From Gammaproteobacteria bacterium (GTDB taxonomy: Bacteria > Pseudomonadota > Gammaproteobacteria > Pseudomonadales > Pseudomonadaceae), in NCBI GenBank assembly GCA_903970465.1, contig CAJCIO010000001.1, positions 1-64,000 of the forward strand: 64,000 nt of DNA. The letters are read 5' to 3'. The translations under genes were made by a program, and so were the position numbers. Positions 18,118 through 27,827 of the stretch are shown here, piece after piece. Under the pieces are notes generated by a model. It did no database searches, was not told where the DNA came from, and saw only the letters and a program-made list of their open reading frames with translations. The number at the start of each line of letters is the position of its first letter. Positions within the stretch are counted from its first letter, which is position 1.

Positions 18118-18554
18118 TGGCTATTCGCCTGCTATTGGGTTTCGACTACGGCACCAAGCAGATCGGGGTCGCAGTCGGCCAGGTGATTACTGGTCAGGCC
18201 CGCGAACTGTGCACCCTCAAGGCGCAGAATGGCGTACCGGACTGGAATCAGGTCGAAGCCCTGATCAAGGAGTGGAAACCCGATGCAATCGTCGTCGGGT
18301 TGCCGCTCAACATGGACGGCAGCCCGAGCGACATGAGTGAGCGCGCCGAAAAGTTCGGCCGCCGCATCAATGGCCGCTATAACATCCCCGTGCACACCCA
18401 TGATGAGCGCCTGACTACCTTCGAGGCCAAGGGCGAGCGCATGGCACGCGGCGGGCAGCGCGGCAGTTACCGCGACAATCCGGTGGACGCCATCGCCGCC
18501 GCCCTGCTGTTGCAAGGCTGGCTCGAGGCCAACGCCAGTCAGTTGGGCGCCTGA
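18117..18554 (+). CDS. ruvX: Putative pre-16S rRNA nuclease / Holliday junction resolvase-like RuvX (YqgF)
   Basis: A 145-residue RNase H-like protein of the YqgF/RuvX family, linked to maturation of the 5' end of 16S r[20 protein letters not shown] carries the first catalytic Asp, [14 protein letters not shown] is the family motif, and [10 protein letters not shown] plus [13 protein letters not shown] carry further acidic residues. The start codon overlaps the yqgE stop (ATGA). The next gene is pyrR, 119 bp on, so this may be the end of the gshB-ruvX group. Confidence 0.94.
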   Translation: MAIRLLLGFDYGTKQIGVAVGQVITGQARELCTLKAQNGVPDWNQVEALIKEWKPDAIVVGLPLNMDGSPSDMSERAEKFGRRINGRYNIPVHTHDERLTTFEAKGERMARGGQRGSYRDNPVDAIAAALLLQGWLEANASQLGA

Positions 18555-18673
18555 GCTCGATTTTTCAGTCATCACCTGTCCTGCAGCCATGCATCCCGAA
18601 ACCTGGGGGCCGCTCAGGAGTGAAGAATTCCCGCCCGGCGCGAATCGACGCCCGGCGCTTTCCAGGAGTACCC

Positions 18674-19192
18674 ATGAGCCTTCCCAACCCCGCCGATCTG
18701 ATCCGTCAGATGGCCATCGACCTGCAAGCCCATCTGGCCAAGCGCGAGATCAGCGAGCCGCGCTACATCGGCATCCGCACCGGCGGCGTCTGGGTCGCCC
18801 AGGCGCTGTTGGCCGAACTGCACAGCGAGTCGCCGCTGGGTACCCTCGATGTGTCGTTCTACCGCGATGACTTCAGCCAGAATGGCCTGCACCCGCAAGT
18901 TCGACCCTCGGAACTGCCGTTCGAGATCGAAGGCCAGCATCTGGTGCTGATCGACGATGTATTGATGAGCGGTCGCACTATTCGCGCTGCCCTCAACGAG
19001 CTGTTCGATTATGGCCGTCCGGCCAGCGTGACCCTGGTATCGCTGCTTGACCTTGATGCCGGCGAACTGCCCATCCGCCCCAATATCGTCGGCGCGACGC
19101 TGTCGCTGGCCGCCCACGAACGGGTAAAATTGTCCGGCCCCTCACCGCTCGCCCTCGAGCGCCAGGACCTCGCCTCCGCCTCCAGCCTTTAA
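18674..19192 (+). CDS. pyrR: PyrR, uracil phosphoribosyltransferase-like pyrimidine regulator
   Basis: A 172-residue type-I phosphoribosyltransferase fold protein. The PRPP loop is [18 protein letters not shown]; other PyrR signatures are [23 protein letters not shown] and [12 protein letters not shown]. PyrR proteins regulate pyr genes and often have UPRTase activity; in Pseudomonas its regulatory route differs from the Bacillus attenuation model. The start MSLPNPADL (18674) has AGGAG upstream. Just 13 bp separate it from pyrB. Confidence 0.94.
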   Translation: MSLPNPADLIRQMAIDLQAHLAKREISEPRYIGIRTGGVWVAQALLAELHSESPLGTLDVSFYRDDFSQNGLHPQVRPSELPFEIEGQHLVLIDDVLMSGRTIRAALNELFDYGRPASVTLVSLLDLDAGELPIRPNIVGATLSLAAHERVKLSGPSPLALERQDLASASSL

Positions 19193-19205
19193 GGGTCCCC
19201 ACGCG

Positions 19206-20210
19206 ATGACGCCCATTGACGCCAAGCGCCCGCTGCAGCTCAACGACCACGGTCAACTGCGGCATTTTCTTTCGCTCGACGGTTTGCCCAAGGCTTTGCT
19301 GACCGAAATCCTCGACACCGCCGACTCGTTCCTCGAAGTTGGCGCGCGGGCGGTCAAGAAGGTCCCGCTGCTGCGCGGCAAAACGGTGTGCAACGTGTTC
19401 TTCGAGAACTCCACGCGCACCCGTACCACCTTTGAACTGGCCGCTCAGCGGCTATCGGCAGACGTCATCACCCTTAACGTGTCGACCTCCTCGACCAGCA
19501 AAGGCGAGACACTGTTCGACACTCTGCGCAACCTCGAAGCCATGGCCGCCGACATGTTCGTGGTCCGCCACGGCGATTCCGGCGCCGCGCACTTCATCGC
19601 CGAGCACGTGTGCCCCGAGGTGGCGATCATCAACGGTGGCGACGGCCGCCATTCGCACCCGACCCAGGGCATGCTGGACATGCTCACCATTCGCCGCCAC
19701 AAGGGCAGCTTCGAGAACCTCTCGGTGGCCATCGTCGGCGATATCCTGCACTCGCGGGTCGCGCGCTCCAACATGCTCGCCCTCAAGGCGCTGGGCTGCC
19801 CGGACATCCGCGTGATCGCCCCCAAGACCCTGTTGCCGATCGGCATCGAGCAGTACGGCGTCAAGGTCTACACCAACCTTGAGGAAGGCCTCAAGGACGT
19901 CGACGTGGTGATCATGCTGCGCCTGCAGCGCGAACGCATGCAGGGTGGCCTGCTGCCGAGCGAGGCCGAGTTCTACCGCCTGTTCGGGCTCACCACCGCG
20001 CGCCTGGCCGGGGCCAAGCCGGATGCCATCGTCATGCACCCGGGGCCGATCAACCGAGGCGTCGAGATCGAATCGGCGGTGGCTGACGGCCCTCATTCGG
20101 TCATTCTCAATCAGGTCACCTATGGCATCGCCGTACGCATGGCGGTGCTGTCCATGGCCATGAGCGGGCAAACCGCCCAGCGTCAATTCGAGCAGGAGAA
20201 CGTCCAGTGA
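19206..20210 (+). CDS. pyrB: Aspartate carbamoyltransferase catalytic chain
   Basis: PyrB condenses carbamoyl phosphate with aspartate. The 334-residue chain has the carbamoyl-phosphate motif [30 protein letters not shown], and MLRLQRERM in the aspartate domain, ending with the [13 protein letters not shown] region. The N-terminal extension is typical of Pseudomonas class A ATCase, which forms a dodecamer with an inactive dihydroorotase. Consistent with that, its stop overlaps the start of pyrC' by 4 bp. Confidence 0.97.
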   Translation: MTPIDAKRPLQLNDHGQLRHFLSLDGLPKALLTEILDTADSFLEVGARAVKKVPLLRGKTVCNVFFENSTRTRTTFELAAQRLSADVITLNVSTSSTSKGETLFDTLRNLEAMAADMFVVRHGDSGAAHFIAEHVCPEVAIINGGDGRHSHPTQGMLDMLTIRRHKGSFENLSVAIVGDILHSRVARSNMLALKALGCPDIRVIAPKTLLPIGIEQYGVKVYTNLEEGLKDVDVVIMLRLQRERMQGGLLPSEAEFYRLFGLTTARLAGAKPDAIVMHPGPINRGVEIESAVADGPHSVILNQVTYGIAVRMAVLSMAMSGQTAQRQFEQENVQ

Positions 20211-21478
20211 GTCTCAGTATCCTCGGGGCCCGTGTCATCGACCCCACCAGCGGCCTGGACAGCATCAGCGACCTGCACATCAGCGAAGGCAAAATAGTTG
20301 CCATCGGCGCCGCGCCAGCCGGTTTCAACGCCAGCCAGCAGCTCGATGCCAAAGGCCTCGTGGCCGCCCCTGGTCTGGTCGATCTCAGCGTCGCCCTGCG
20401 CGAGCCGGGCTACAGCCGCAAGGGCAATATCGCCAGCGAAACCCGCGCGGCTGCTGCAGGCGGCGTGACCAGCCTGTGCTGCCCACCGCATACGCGCCCG
20501 GTGCTGGACACCTCGGCGGTGACCGAACTGATTCTCGACCGTGCCCGCGAGGCCGGGCATTGCAAGGTGTTTCCCATCGGCGCGCTGAGCAAGGGCCTGG
20601 AAGGCGAGCAACTGGCCGAGCTGGTTGCCCTGCGCGATGCCGGTTGCATCGCCTTCGGCAACGGCCTGCAGAGCTTCCACAACACCCGTACGCTGTGCCG
20701 GGCGCTGGAATACGCTGCCACGTTCGACCTGACGGTCATTTTCCACTCTCAGGACCGTGATCTGGCCCAGGGCGGCCTCGCCCACGAAGGCCCGACCGCG
20801 AGCTTCCTCGGCCTGCCGGGGATTCCCGAAACCGCCGAGACCGTAGCGCTCGCCCGGGACCTGCTGCTGGTCGAGCAAAGCGGTGTGCGCGCGCACTTCA
20901 GCCAGTTGACCACCGCCCGCGGCGTGCAGTTGATTGCCGATGCCCAGGCGCGCGGCTTGCCGGTCACGGCCGATGTGGCGCTGTATCAGTTGATCCTCAC
21001 TGACGAAGCGCTGATCGACTTCTCCAGCCTGTACCACGTGCAACCGCCGCTACGCACCCGCAAGGACCGCGATGGCTTGCGCGAAGCGGTAAAAGCCGGG
21101 GTGATCCAGGCGATCTCCAGCCATCACCAGCCCCACGAGCGCGATGCCAAGCTGGCGCCGTTCGGGGCCACCGAACCGGGCATCAGCAGCGTCGAACTGC
21201 TATTGCCACTCGCAATGACGCTGGTGGCCGACGGCCTGCTGGACCTGCCGACCCTGCTGACGCGCCTGAGTGCCGGCCCGGCCAAGGCCTTGCGCCTACC
21301 GGCGGGCGAGTTGAAAGTAGGTGCGGCTGCGGACCTGGTGCTGTTCGACCTGGAGGCCTCCACCGTAGCCGGCGAGCATTGGTTGTCAAAAGGCGAGAAC
21401 AGCCCGTTCATGGGTCACTGTCTGCCGGGTGCGGTGCGTTACACGCTGGTGGATGGGCATATCAGCCACGGTGGCTGA
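20207..21478 (+). CDS. pyrC': Inactive dihydroorotase homologue (PyrC'), structural partner of PyrB
   Basis: A 423-residue dihydroorotase-fold protein. The usual metal-binding DxHxHxREPG motif reads [12 protein letters not shown], so both metal-ligand histidines are replaced and it should be catalytically dead. In Pseudomonas such a pyrC-like pseudoenzyme is known to be required for assembly of the PyrB dodecamer; an active pyrC lies elsewhere in the genome. It overlaps pyrB by 4 bp (ATGA type), which suits fixed stoichiometry. A REP follows the stop. Confidence 0.93.
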   Translation: MSLSILGARVIDPTSGLDSISDLHISEGKIVAIGAAPAGFNASQQLDAKGLVAAPGLVDLSVALREPGYSRKGNIASETRAAAAGGVTSLCCPPHTRPVLDTSAVTELILDRAREAGHCKVFPIGALSKGLEGEQLAELVALRDAGCIAFGNGLQSFHNTRTLCRALEYAATFDLTVIFHSQDRDLAQGGLAHEGPTASFLGLPGIPETAETVALARDLLLVEQSGVRAHFSQLTTARGVQLIADAQARGLPVTADVALYQLILTDEALIDFSSLYHVQPPLRTRKDRDGLREAVKAGVIQAISSHHQPHERDAKLAPFGATEPGISSVELLLPLAMTLVADGLLDLPTLLTRLSAGPAKALRLPAGELKVGAAADLVLFDLEASTVAGEHWLSKGENSPFMGHCLPGAVRYTLVDGHISHGG

Positions 21479-21503
21479 AATCGTCTGTAATGATTTACCA
21501 CTA

Positions 21504-21573
21504 CCCCTATGGGAGCGGGCTCTGCTCGGGAAGCCTCTAAAAGCTTCGCGGGCAGAGCCCGTTCCTACAGGGG
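21504..21573. repeat. REP inverted pair after pyrC'
   Basis: Inverted units CCCCTATGGGAGCGGGCTCT and its imperfect complement GGGCAGAGCCCGTTCCTACA. It lies between the convergent pyrC' and TM2 genes. Confidence 0.7.
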
Positions 21574-21591
21574 TGAGGGGGCGCCCGTTCT

Positions 21592-22014
21592 TCAGCGCCC
21601 AGAACGGGCATTGGCGAGCGACACCTGGTCATTCAACGTCCAGAAGTCATACAGCACACCTAGAAAGAACAATCCGCCGGTCAGTAAATAAACAATCCCG
21701 CTGATCCATTTGCCCTGATACATCCGGTGCACGCCGAACAAACCCAGAAACGCCAGCAGCACCCAAGCCACGCTGTAATCCGTTGGCCCGGGGGTAAAAC
21801 GCAGGTCCGCCTCGCGGTCCATGGAGGGGATCAAGAAGAAGTCGATGATCCACCCGATCCCGAGCAGGCCCAGCGTGAAAAACCAGATCGTCCCGGTTAC
21901 CGGCTTGCCGTAATAGAAGCGATGGGCACCGGTGAAACCGAAAATCCACAACAGGTAACCCAGCAGCTTGCTGTGGGTGTCCTGGGTTACCGGGTAAGAG
22001 CGATAGCTACTCAT
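21592..22014 (-). CDS. TM2-domain membrane protein
   Basis: A 140-residue protein with two TM2-type units. Each has two membrane helices and a glycine/aromatic loop: LLWIFGFTGAHRFYYGKPVTG with GIGWIIDFFLIPSM, and LLAFLGLFGVHRMYQGKWISG with FLGVLYDFWTLN. The function of bacterial TM2 proteins is not established. It stands alone, convergent with pyrC' and divergent from the NlpC/P60 gene. Confidence 0.85.
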   Translation of the reverse strand: MSSYRSYPVTQDTHSKLLGYLLWIFGFTGAHRFYYGKPVTGTIWFFTLGLLGIGWIIDFFLIPSMDREADLRFTPGPTDYSVAWVLLAFLGLFGVHRMYQGKWISGIVYLLTGGLFFLGVLYDFWTLNDQVSLANARSGR

Positions 22015-22264
22015 GGGAGCCCTCCTGACAGCTGATAGTTAAATTTTTTCATTATTTCTGTGACTTTTTTGTCCTGACCCGACGTGTGGTCATTTTTTTG
22101 TACACCTCGGCCAAACCCGCGTTTTACCTGACTCTCTGGTCACGTGGTTGGCCTTTTCACCGTGATGGCACGTGTTTGACACAGCCTTGACGCTGAATGA
22201 AGGGGTTAATTCAGAAAAAAAACCTGTTATAAAGTTTCGCGCCTAACCAAACGAGCCTTGCCGA
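22015..22264. promoter_or_regulatory. Divergent promoter region (TM2 gene / NlpC-P60 gene)
   Basis: A 250-bp AT-rich region between divergent genes. TATAAAGT at about 22229-22236 is a good sigma70 -10 candidate for the downstream gene. Long T-runs occur near 22040-22070 and 22090-22097. No ORF of note. Confidence 0.4.
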
Positions 22265-23134
22265 ATGCGTCCTTTTTTCAAGACATGGCTGACCATCTGC
22301 CTATTATTGCCCCTGGCCGCCCACGCCACCAACCGTGAGCAACGACTTCCTGAACCCGCCGGTCACACGGCCAAAAATGAGAAAACCAAACCCAACGTCA
22401 AGCTGGCCAAGAACGAAACCGCTACCAAGACTGCCAAGCCATCGGCAGCCGCGAAGCACAAGACACCCACCGAAGCCCGCAACACCAAACACAAGGCCCC
22501 TGTTCTGGCGAAGAACAGCGCCAGGAACAGCGTGAAAGACAAAGAACTGCGCAAGCTGGAGGCCGCCGCCGACGCCCAGGCCGCCAACGAGGCGATCGAT
22601 GCCAAGGTTGCCGAACTCTCTGCACAGTTGAACGGCCCAAGCCAGCCGATCCGTCGCGGCAAGCACAGCGAGTCGCTGGTGTCGGCCCGTAACACCGCCG
22701 CACAGATGTCCACCAAGCAGAGCAGCGAAGTCCTCAGCCGCGCCGTGAACATGCTCGGTACCCCGTATGTGTATGGTGGCACCACCCCGAAGAAAGGCTT
22801 CGACTGCAGCGGGTTGGTCAAATATGCCTTCAAGGATGTACGTTCGGTGGACTTGCCGCGCACCTCCAACGCCATGGCTGAAGGTCACGGCCAGAAAGTC
22901 GATCGCAAGGACTTGAAGCCAGGCGATCTGCTGTTCTTCAACATCGAAGGGCGTCAGGTCAACCATGTGGCAATCTACCTGGGTAACGACCGCTTCATCC
23001 ACGCCCCGCGCACCGGCAAGAACGTGTCTATCGACACACTCGACAAGCCGTATTGGGATGAGCATTACGTCGTCGCCAAGCGTGTATTGCCCAAGCAGAA
23101 ACAAGCCCCGGTGTTGCGCCTGAGCCAACGCTGA
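22265..23134 (+). CDS. NlpC/P60 family (C40) cell-wall endopeptidase
   Basis: A 289-residue exported protein. A signal peptide (about 1-21, ending AAHA) is followed by roughly 130 residues rich in Lys, Ala, Thr and Asn, likely an envelope-binding linker. The C-terminal NlpC/P60 domain (about 158-280) has GTPYVYGGTTPKKGFDCSGLV with catalytic Cys181, then NHVAIYLGNDRFIHAPRTG with the catalytic His region. Such enzymes cut peptide cross-links in peptidoglycan. It converges with pilT across a REP pair. Confidence 0.9.
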   Translation: MRPFFKTWLTICLLLPLAAHATNREQRLPEPAGHTAKNEKTKPNVKLAKNETATKTAKPSAAAKHKTPTEARNTKHKAPVLAKNSARNSVKDKELRKLEAAADAQAANEAIDAKVAELSAQLNGPSQPIRRGKHSESLVSARNTAAQMSTKQSSEVLSRAVNMLGTPYVYGGTTPKKGFDCSGLVKYAFKDVRSVDLPRTSNAMAEGHGQKVDRKDLKPGDLLFFNIEGRQVNHVAIYLGNDRFIHAPRTGKNVSIDTLDKPYWDEHYVVAKRVLPKQKQAPVLRLSQR

Positions 23135-23139
23135 TATCA

Positions 23140-23226
23140 AAAGCTTCGCGGGCAAGCCTTGCTCCCACAGAGTTGACTGATACTGAGTCATACACCTGTG
23201 GGAGCAAGGCTTGCCCGCGAAGCTTT
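23140..23226. repeat. REP pair, 31-bp perfect inverted repeat
   Basis: Positions 23140-23170 and 23196-23226 are exact reverse complements (AAAGCTTCGCGGGCAAGCCT at the outer part), separated by 25 bp. It lies between convergent nlpC/p60 and pilT. This is the longest perfect palindrome in the window. Confidence 0.85.
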
Positions 23227-23238
23227 ACGCCTTTACCT

Positions 23239-24273
23239 CTAGAAATTATCCGGCGTCTTCGCCTTCTCCCGCGCACTCTCCCGCGCGATGATCCCTTTGC
23301 TCAGCAGATCCTTCAGACAGGCGTCCAGCGTCTGCATGCCGATCGAGCCACCGGTCTGAATGGCCGAATACATCTGCGCTACCTTGTCCTCGCGGATCAA
23401 ATTGCGGATTGCCGGTGTGCCGATCATGATTTCGTGAGCAGCGACCCGCCCGCCCCCGATCTTCTTCAGCAGAGTCTGGGAAATCACCGCCTGCAACGAT
23501 TCCGATAGCATCGAGCGGACCATGGACTTTTCTTCGGCCGGGAAAACGTCGACCACCCGGTCGATGGTTTTCGCCGCCGAGGTGGTGTGCAAGGTGCCAA
23601 ACACCAAGTGGCCAGTCTCCGCCGCCGTCAGGGCCAGACGAATGGTCTCCAGGTCGCGCATCTCGCCCACCAGGATCACATCCGGGTCTTCACGCAACGC
23701 CGAGCGCAGGGCATTGGAGAACCCCAAGGTGTCGCGGTGCACCTCGCGCTGGTTGACCAGACACTTCTTCGACTCGTGGACGAACTCGATCGGGTCCTCC
23801 ACGGTGAGGATGTGGTGGTGCTTGTTGGCGTTGAGGTAGTCGATGATCGCCGCCAGGGTGGTCGATTTGCCCGAGCCGGTCGGGCCGGTCACCAGCACCA
23901 GACCGCGCGGCACGTCGGCAATGCGCCGAAACACATCCCCCATGCCCAGGTCTTCCATGCTCAGTACCTTGGACGGGATGGTTCGGAACACCGCACCTGC
24001 GCCACGATTGTGGTTGAACGCGTTGACCCGAAAGCGCGCCACGCCCGGCACCTCGAAGGAAAAGTCAGTCTCCATGAACTCCTCGAAGTCCTTGCGCTGA
24101 CGATCGTTCATGATGTCGTAGATCAGATCGGTGACGGTCTTCTTGTCCAGCGCCGGCAGGTTGATACGGCGCACATCGCCATCCACGCGGATCATCGGCG
24201 GCAGGCCGGCCGACAGGTGGAGGTCGGATGCACCTTGTTTCGCACTGAAAGCCAACAGCTCGGTAATGTCCAT
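23239..24273 (-). CDS. pilT: PilT, type IV pilus retraction ATPase
   Basis: PilT is the hexameric ATPase that powers pilus retraction. The 344-residue protein has the exact family length. It starts MDITELLAFSAKQGASDLHLS and has Walker A GPTGSGKSTT (about 130-139), Asp/His boxes HHILTVEDPIEFVH and HRDTLGFSNALRSALREDPD, and Walker B VILVGEMRD. The AIRNLIRE retraction motif is near the C-terminus. It is divergent from yggS across 66 bp. In PAO1 pilU follows pilT; here the next gene is the convergent NlpC/P60 gene. Confidence 0.97.
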   Translation of the reverse strand: MDITELLAFSAKQGASDLHLSAGLPPMIRVDGDVRRINLPALDKKTVTDLIYDIMNDRQRKDFEEFMETDFSFEVPGVARFRVNAFNHNRGAGAVFRTIPSKVLSMEDLGMGDVFRRIADVPRGLVLVTGPTGSGKSTTLAAIIDYLNANKHHHILTVEDPIEFVHESKKCLVNQREVHRDTLGFSNALRSALREDPDVILVGEMRDLETIRLALTAAETGHLVFGTLHTTSAAKTIDRVVDVFPAEEKSMVRSMLSESLQAVISQTLLKKIGGGRVAAHEIMIGTPAIRNLIREDKVAQMYSAIQTGGSIGMQTLDACLKDLLSKGIIARESAREKAKTPDNF

Positions 24274-24339
24274 GAGACTCCCCAAATACGGACAAGCAGG
24301 TAGAATGCCGCAGACCCTCGGATCCACTGGCAAAAATCT

Positions 24340-25026
24340 ATGTCCACGATAGCAGACAACGTTTTATCGGTAAGCGCGCGAATTAATGCAGCCGCCCAGG
24401 CAGCCGGTCGTGAAACTGCCGCCGTAGGCCTGCTGGCAGTGAGCAAGACCAAGCCCGCCGAGGCGGTGCGCGAGGCCCACGCCGCCGGCATCCAGGATTT
24501 TGGCGAAAATTATCTGCAGGAAGCCCTCGAGAAACAGACGCAATTGGCCGACCTGCCCTTGAGTTGGCATTTCATCGGCCCCATTCAGTCAAACAAGACG
24601 CGGCCCATCGCCGAACATTTCGACTGGGTGCATTCCGTGGATCGCCTGAAAATTGCTCAACGCTTGTCCGAACAACGTCCTGCTGGCATGGCACCGCTGA
24701 ATATCTGCATTCAGGTGAACGTCAGTGGCGAGGCCAGCAAGTCCGGTTGTACTGCGGCCGACTTGCCTGCCTTGGCGGCAGCCATTGCGGCGCTGCCAAA
24801 TCTGCGTCTACGTGGGCTCATGGCGATCCCCGAGCCCACTGAGGACCGCGCGGCACAAGACGCGGCCTTCGCCACCGTACGACGTTTGCAGGAAGACCTG
24901 AATCTGCCGCTAGACACGCTCTCCATGGGCATGAGCCACGACCTGGAATCCGCCGTTGCCCAAGGCGCGACCTGGGTGCGCATCGGTACCGCGCTGTTTG
25001 GTGCCCGCGACTATGGCCAGCCCTGA
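24340..25026 (+). CDS. yggS: YggS, PLP homeostasis protein (PLPBP)
   Basis: A 228-residue single-domain TIM-barrel PLP-binding protein. The PLP lysine is K36 in LLAVSKTKPAEAV. Other marks are FGENYLQEALEKQ, WHFIGPIQSNKTR, the IQVNVSGEASKSG stretch and LSMGMSHDLESAVAQGATWVRIGTALFG. It controls PLP and amino-acid homeostasis rather than catalysing racemisation. The yggS-proC-yggT order is a widespread conserved cluster and is repeated here. Confidence 0.96.
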   Translation: MSTIADNVLSVSARINAAAQAAGRETAAVGLLAVSKTKPAEAVREAHAAGIQDFGENYLQEALEKQTQLADLPLSWHFIGPIQSNKTRPIAEHFDWVHSVDRLKIAQRLSEQRPAGMAPLNICIQVNVSGEASKSGCTAADLPALAAAIAALPNLRLRGLMAIPEPTEDRAAQDAAFATVRRLQEDLNLPLDTLSMGMSHDLESAVAQGATWVRIGTALFGARDYGQP

Positions 25027-25060
25027 TGATGCGCTCCCACCTTCTTTTCAAGGATCAGTC

Positions 25061-25879
25061 ATGAGCAAGACCCGTATTGCGTTTATTGGCGCCGGCAACA
25101 TGGCTGCCAGCCTGATTGGCGGCATGCGCGCCCAGGGCGTCGAAGCCGCGCAGATCCGTGCCTGCGACCCGGGTGATGAAACCCGCGCGCGGATCAGCGC
25201 CGAGCACGGCATTGAAACCTTCGCCGACAACGCCCAGGCCATCGACGGCGCCGACGTGGTGCTGATCGCGGTCAAGCCGCAGGTAATGAAGGCCGTGTGC
25301 GAAAGCCTGCGCCCCCATCTGCAGCCTGGCCAACTGGTGGTCTCCGTGGCCGCCGGCATCAACTGCGCCAGCATGACCCGCTGGCTCGGCCAGCAGCCCA
25401 TCGTGCGCTGCATGCCCAACACCCCGGCGCTGGTACGCCAGGGCGTCAGCGGCCTGTACGCCACTGCACTGGTGACCGCAGAGCAACGCCAGCAGGCCGA
25501 ACAGCTGCTGTCGGCCGTTGGCGTGGCGCTGTGGCTCGATGAAGAACAGCAACTGGACGCCGTCACGGCCGTCTCCGGCAGCGGCCCGGCGTATTTCTTC
25601 CTGCTGATCGAGGCCATGACCGCCGCCGGCGTCAAGCTCGGCCTGCCGAAAGAGACCGCCGCGAAGCTGACCCTGCAGACCGCCCTCGGCGCCGCGCACA
25701 TGGCAATCAACAGTGATGTCGATGCCGCCGAGCTGCGCCGCCGCGTGACATCACCTGCCGGTACCACCGAAGCCGCCATCAAGAGTTTCCAGGCCGATGG
25801 CTTTGAAGCACTGGTAGAAAAGGCGCTGAGCGCCGCCGCACACCGATCGGCAGAGCTCGCCGAGCAGTTGGGCAACTGA
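25061..25879 (+). CDS. proC: Pyrroline-5-carboxylate reductase
   Basis: ProC makes proline from pyrroline-5-carboxylate with NAD(P)H. The 272-residue protein has the Rossmann motif FIGAGNMAASLIGG, the cofactor segment VVLIAVKPQVM, RCMPNTPALV, and the C-terminal catalytic block VTAVSGSGPAYFF with SPAGTTEAAI. The start MSKTRIAF (25061) is preceded by AAGGA. It sits 34 bp after yggS and 7 bp before yggT. Confidence 0.97.
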   Translation: MSKTRIAFIGAGNMAASLIGGMRAQGVEAAQIRACDPGDETRARISAEHGIETFADNAQAIDGADVVLIAVKPQVMKAVCESLRPHLQPGQLVVSVAAGINCASMTRWLGQQPIVRCMPNTPALVRQGVSGLYATALVTAEQRQQAEQLLSAVGVALWLDEEQQLDAVTAVSGSGPAYFFLLIEAMTAAGVKLGLPKETAAKLTLQTALGAAHMAINSDVDAAELRRRVTSPAGTTEAAIKSFQADGFEALVEKALSAAAHRSAELAEQLGN

Positions 25880-25886
25880 GGAGTCG

Positions 25887-26507
25887 ATGATGATTGGATT
25901 GAACACCGCTGCAATTTACGTAATACAGACCATCGGCAGCCTGTATCTGCTGATCGTGCTGCTGCGCTTTGTCCTGCAACTGGTGCGGGCGGACTTCTAC
26001 AACCCCCTCAGCCAGTTCATCGTGCGTGCAACCCAGCCGCTGCTGCGGCCGCTGCGCAAGGTGATCCCCAGCCTGTTTGGCCTGGACATGTCCTCGCTGG
26101 TCCTGGCGTTGATCGTTCAGTACCTGTTGATGACTCTGACCTATCTGCTGGCCGGCGGCACTTTCGGCCCTCCCTACGCCCCCTCGGCAGGCGCGCTGGC
26201 CGTGCAGATGCTGGTATGGTCGATCATTGGTGTGACCGCGCTGTTCCTGAAGATCTTTTTCTGGGCGATGATCATCAGCGTGATCCTCTCCTGGGTCGCC
26301 CAGGGCAGTCACAATCCCGGTGCCGAGCTGGTCAACCAGATCTGCGAGCCGGCGTTGGCGCCGTTCCGCCGTATCGTGCCGAGCCTTGGTGGCCTGGACA
26401 TCTCGCCGATCCTGGCATTCATGGTGCTCAAGCTGCTGGACATGCTGGTGATCAACAACCTCGCAGCCATGAGCGGCATGCCGGATATCCTGCGGTTGCT
26501 GGTTTAA
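25887..26507 (+). CDS. yggT: YggT family integral membrane protein
   Basis: A 206-residue protein with two YggT repeats, each a pair of membrane helices. The first has LIVLLRFVLQLVRADFYNPLSQFIV and RPLRKVIPS; the second has LSWVAQGSHNPGAELVNQICEPALAPFRRIVPS. The function is unclear, with links to osmotic or envelope homeostasis. There are two adjacent ATG starts (25887, 25890). It is the last gene of the yggS-proC-yggT operon and is followed by a REP pair. Confidence 0.92.
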   Translation: MMIGLNTAAIYVIQTIGSLYLLIVLLRFVLQLVRADFYNPLSQFIVRATQPLLRPLRKVIPSLFGLDMSSLVLALIVQYLLMTLTYLLAGGTFGPPYAPSAGALAVQMLVWSIIGVTALFLKIFFWAMIISVILSWVAQGSHNPGAELVNQICEPALAPFRRIVPSLGGLDISPILAFMVLKLLDMLVINNLAAMSGMPDILRLLV

Positions 26508-26523
26508 CGAGCCTCCATATCCT

Positions 26524-26585
26524 TGTGGGAGGGGGCTCTGCCCGCGAAGCGGTTAAAGGTTTCGCGGGCAGAGCCCCCTCCCACA
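26524..26585. repeat. REP inverted pair
   Basis: A perfect 25-bp inverted repeat (26524-26548 against 26561-26585) of the TGTGGGAGGGGGCTCTGCCC type with a 12-nt spacer. It lies between yggT and metX. Confidence 0.8.
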
Positions 26586-26680
26586 GGGGGATGGGCTCGC
26601 GACTCAAGCCCACCAGCTTCGCTTGCCGCTAAGGGCAGCGGTCTTTAGACTTACGCCTCATTTATGCGAGAGCAGGGTCG

Positions 26681-27820
26681 ATGCCCACTGTCTTCCCCGA
26701 AGATTCCGTCGGATTAGTCACACCTCAGCTGGCTCACTTCAGCGAGCCCCTGGCCTTGGCCTGCGGCCGTTCGTTGCCCGCCTACGACCTCATCTACGAA
26801 ACCTATGGCACGCTCAACGCCGCTGCCAGCAACGCCGTGCTCATCTGCCACGCGCTGTCGGGCCATCACCATGCGGCCGGTTTTCATTCCAGCGAAGACC
26901 GCAAACCGGGCTGGTGGGACAGCTGCATCGGGCCGGGCAAGCCGATCGACACCACCAGGTTCTTTGTGGTCAGCCTCAACAACCTGGGCGGCTGCAACGG
27001 TTCCACCGGCCCCAGCAGCCTGAATCCGGACACCGGCAAGCCCTTCGGCGCCGATTTTCCGGTACTCACCGTCGAAGACTGGGTCCACAGCCAGGCGCGC
27101 CTCGCCGACTTGCTGGGCGTGCGTCAATGGGCCGCCGTAGTGGGTGGCAGCCTGGGTGGCATGCAGGCGCTGCAGTGGACCATCAGTTACCCGGATCGCG
27201 TACGCCACTGCTTGGCTATCGCCTCCGCGCCCAAGCTCTCGGCGCAGAACATCGCCTTCAACGAAGTCGCACGCCAGGCGATCCTTACCGATCCCGAGTT
27301 CCATGGCGGTTCGTTCCAGGAGAGGGGAGTGATCCCCAAGCGGGGCTTGATGCTGGCGCGCATGGTCGGCCACATCACGTACCTGTCAGATGACTCCATG
27401 GGCGAGAAATTCGGCCGTGGCCTCAAGAGCGAAAAACTCAACTACGACTTTCACAGCGTCGAGTTCCAGGTCGAAAGCTACCTGCGTTATCAGGGTGAAG
27501 AGTTTTCCGGGCGCTTCGACGCCAACACCTATCTGCTGATGACCAAGGCGCTGGACTACTTCGACCCCGCCGCGGCCCACAACGACAACCTGGCCAAGAC
27601 GTTCGCCAATGTCACGGCGGATTTCTGCGTGATGTCGTTCACCACCGACTGGCGCTTCTCGCCGGCCCGTTCGCGGGAACTGGTGGATGCGCTGATGGCG
27701 GCGAAAAAGAACGTCTGCTACCTGGAGATCGATGCACCGCAAGGCCATGACGCCTTCCTGATCCCGATCCCGCGCTATCTGCAGGCGTTCACCAGCTACA
27801 TGAACCGAATCGAACTCTGA
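26681..27820 (+). CDS. metX: Homoserine O-succinyltransferase, MetX type
   Basis: A 379-residue alpha/beta-hydrolase acyltransferase that activates homoserine for methionine synthesis. [12 protein letters not shown] forms part of the oxyanion region, [12 protein letters not shown] carries the nucleophilic Ser, and FTTDWRFSP plus GHDAFLIP supply the Asp/His. Pseudomonas MetX is known to use succinyl-CoA (MetXS) rather than acetyl-CoA; this cannot be read from the sequence with certainty. It is followed 7 bp later by metW, its usual partner. Confidence 0.94.
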   Translation: MPTVFPEDSVGLVTPQLAHFSEPLALACGRSLPAYDLIYETYGTLNAAASNAVLICHALSGHHHAAGFHSSEDRKPGWWDSCIGPGKPIDTTRFFVVSLNNLGGCNGSTGPSSLNPDTGKPFGADFPVLTVEDWVHSQARLADLLGVRQWAAVVGGSLGGMQALQWTISYPDRVRHCLAIASAPKLSAQNIAFNEVARQAILTDPEFHGGSFQERGVIPKRGLMLARMVGHITYLSDDSMGEKFGRGLKSEKLNYDFHSVEFQVESYLRYQGEEFSGRFDANTYLLMTKALDYFDPAAAHNDNLAKTFANVTADFCVMSFTTDWRFSPARSRELVDALMAAKKNVCYLEIDAPQGHDAFLIPIPRYLQAFTSYMNRIEL

Positions 27821-27827
27821 GGCTGCC

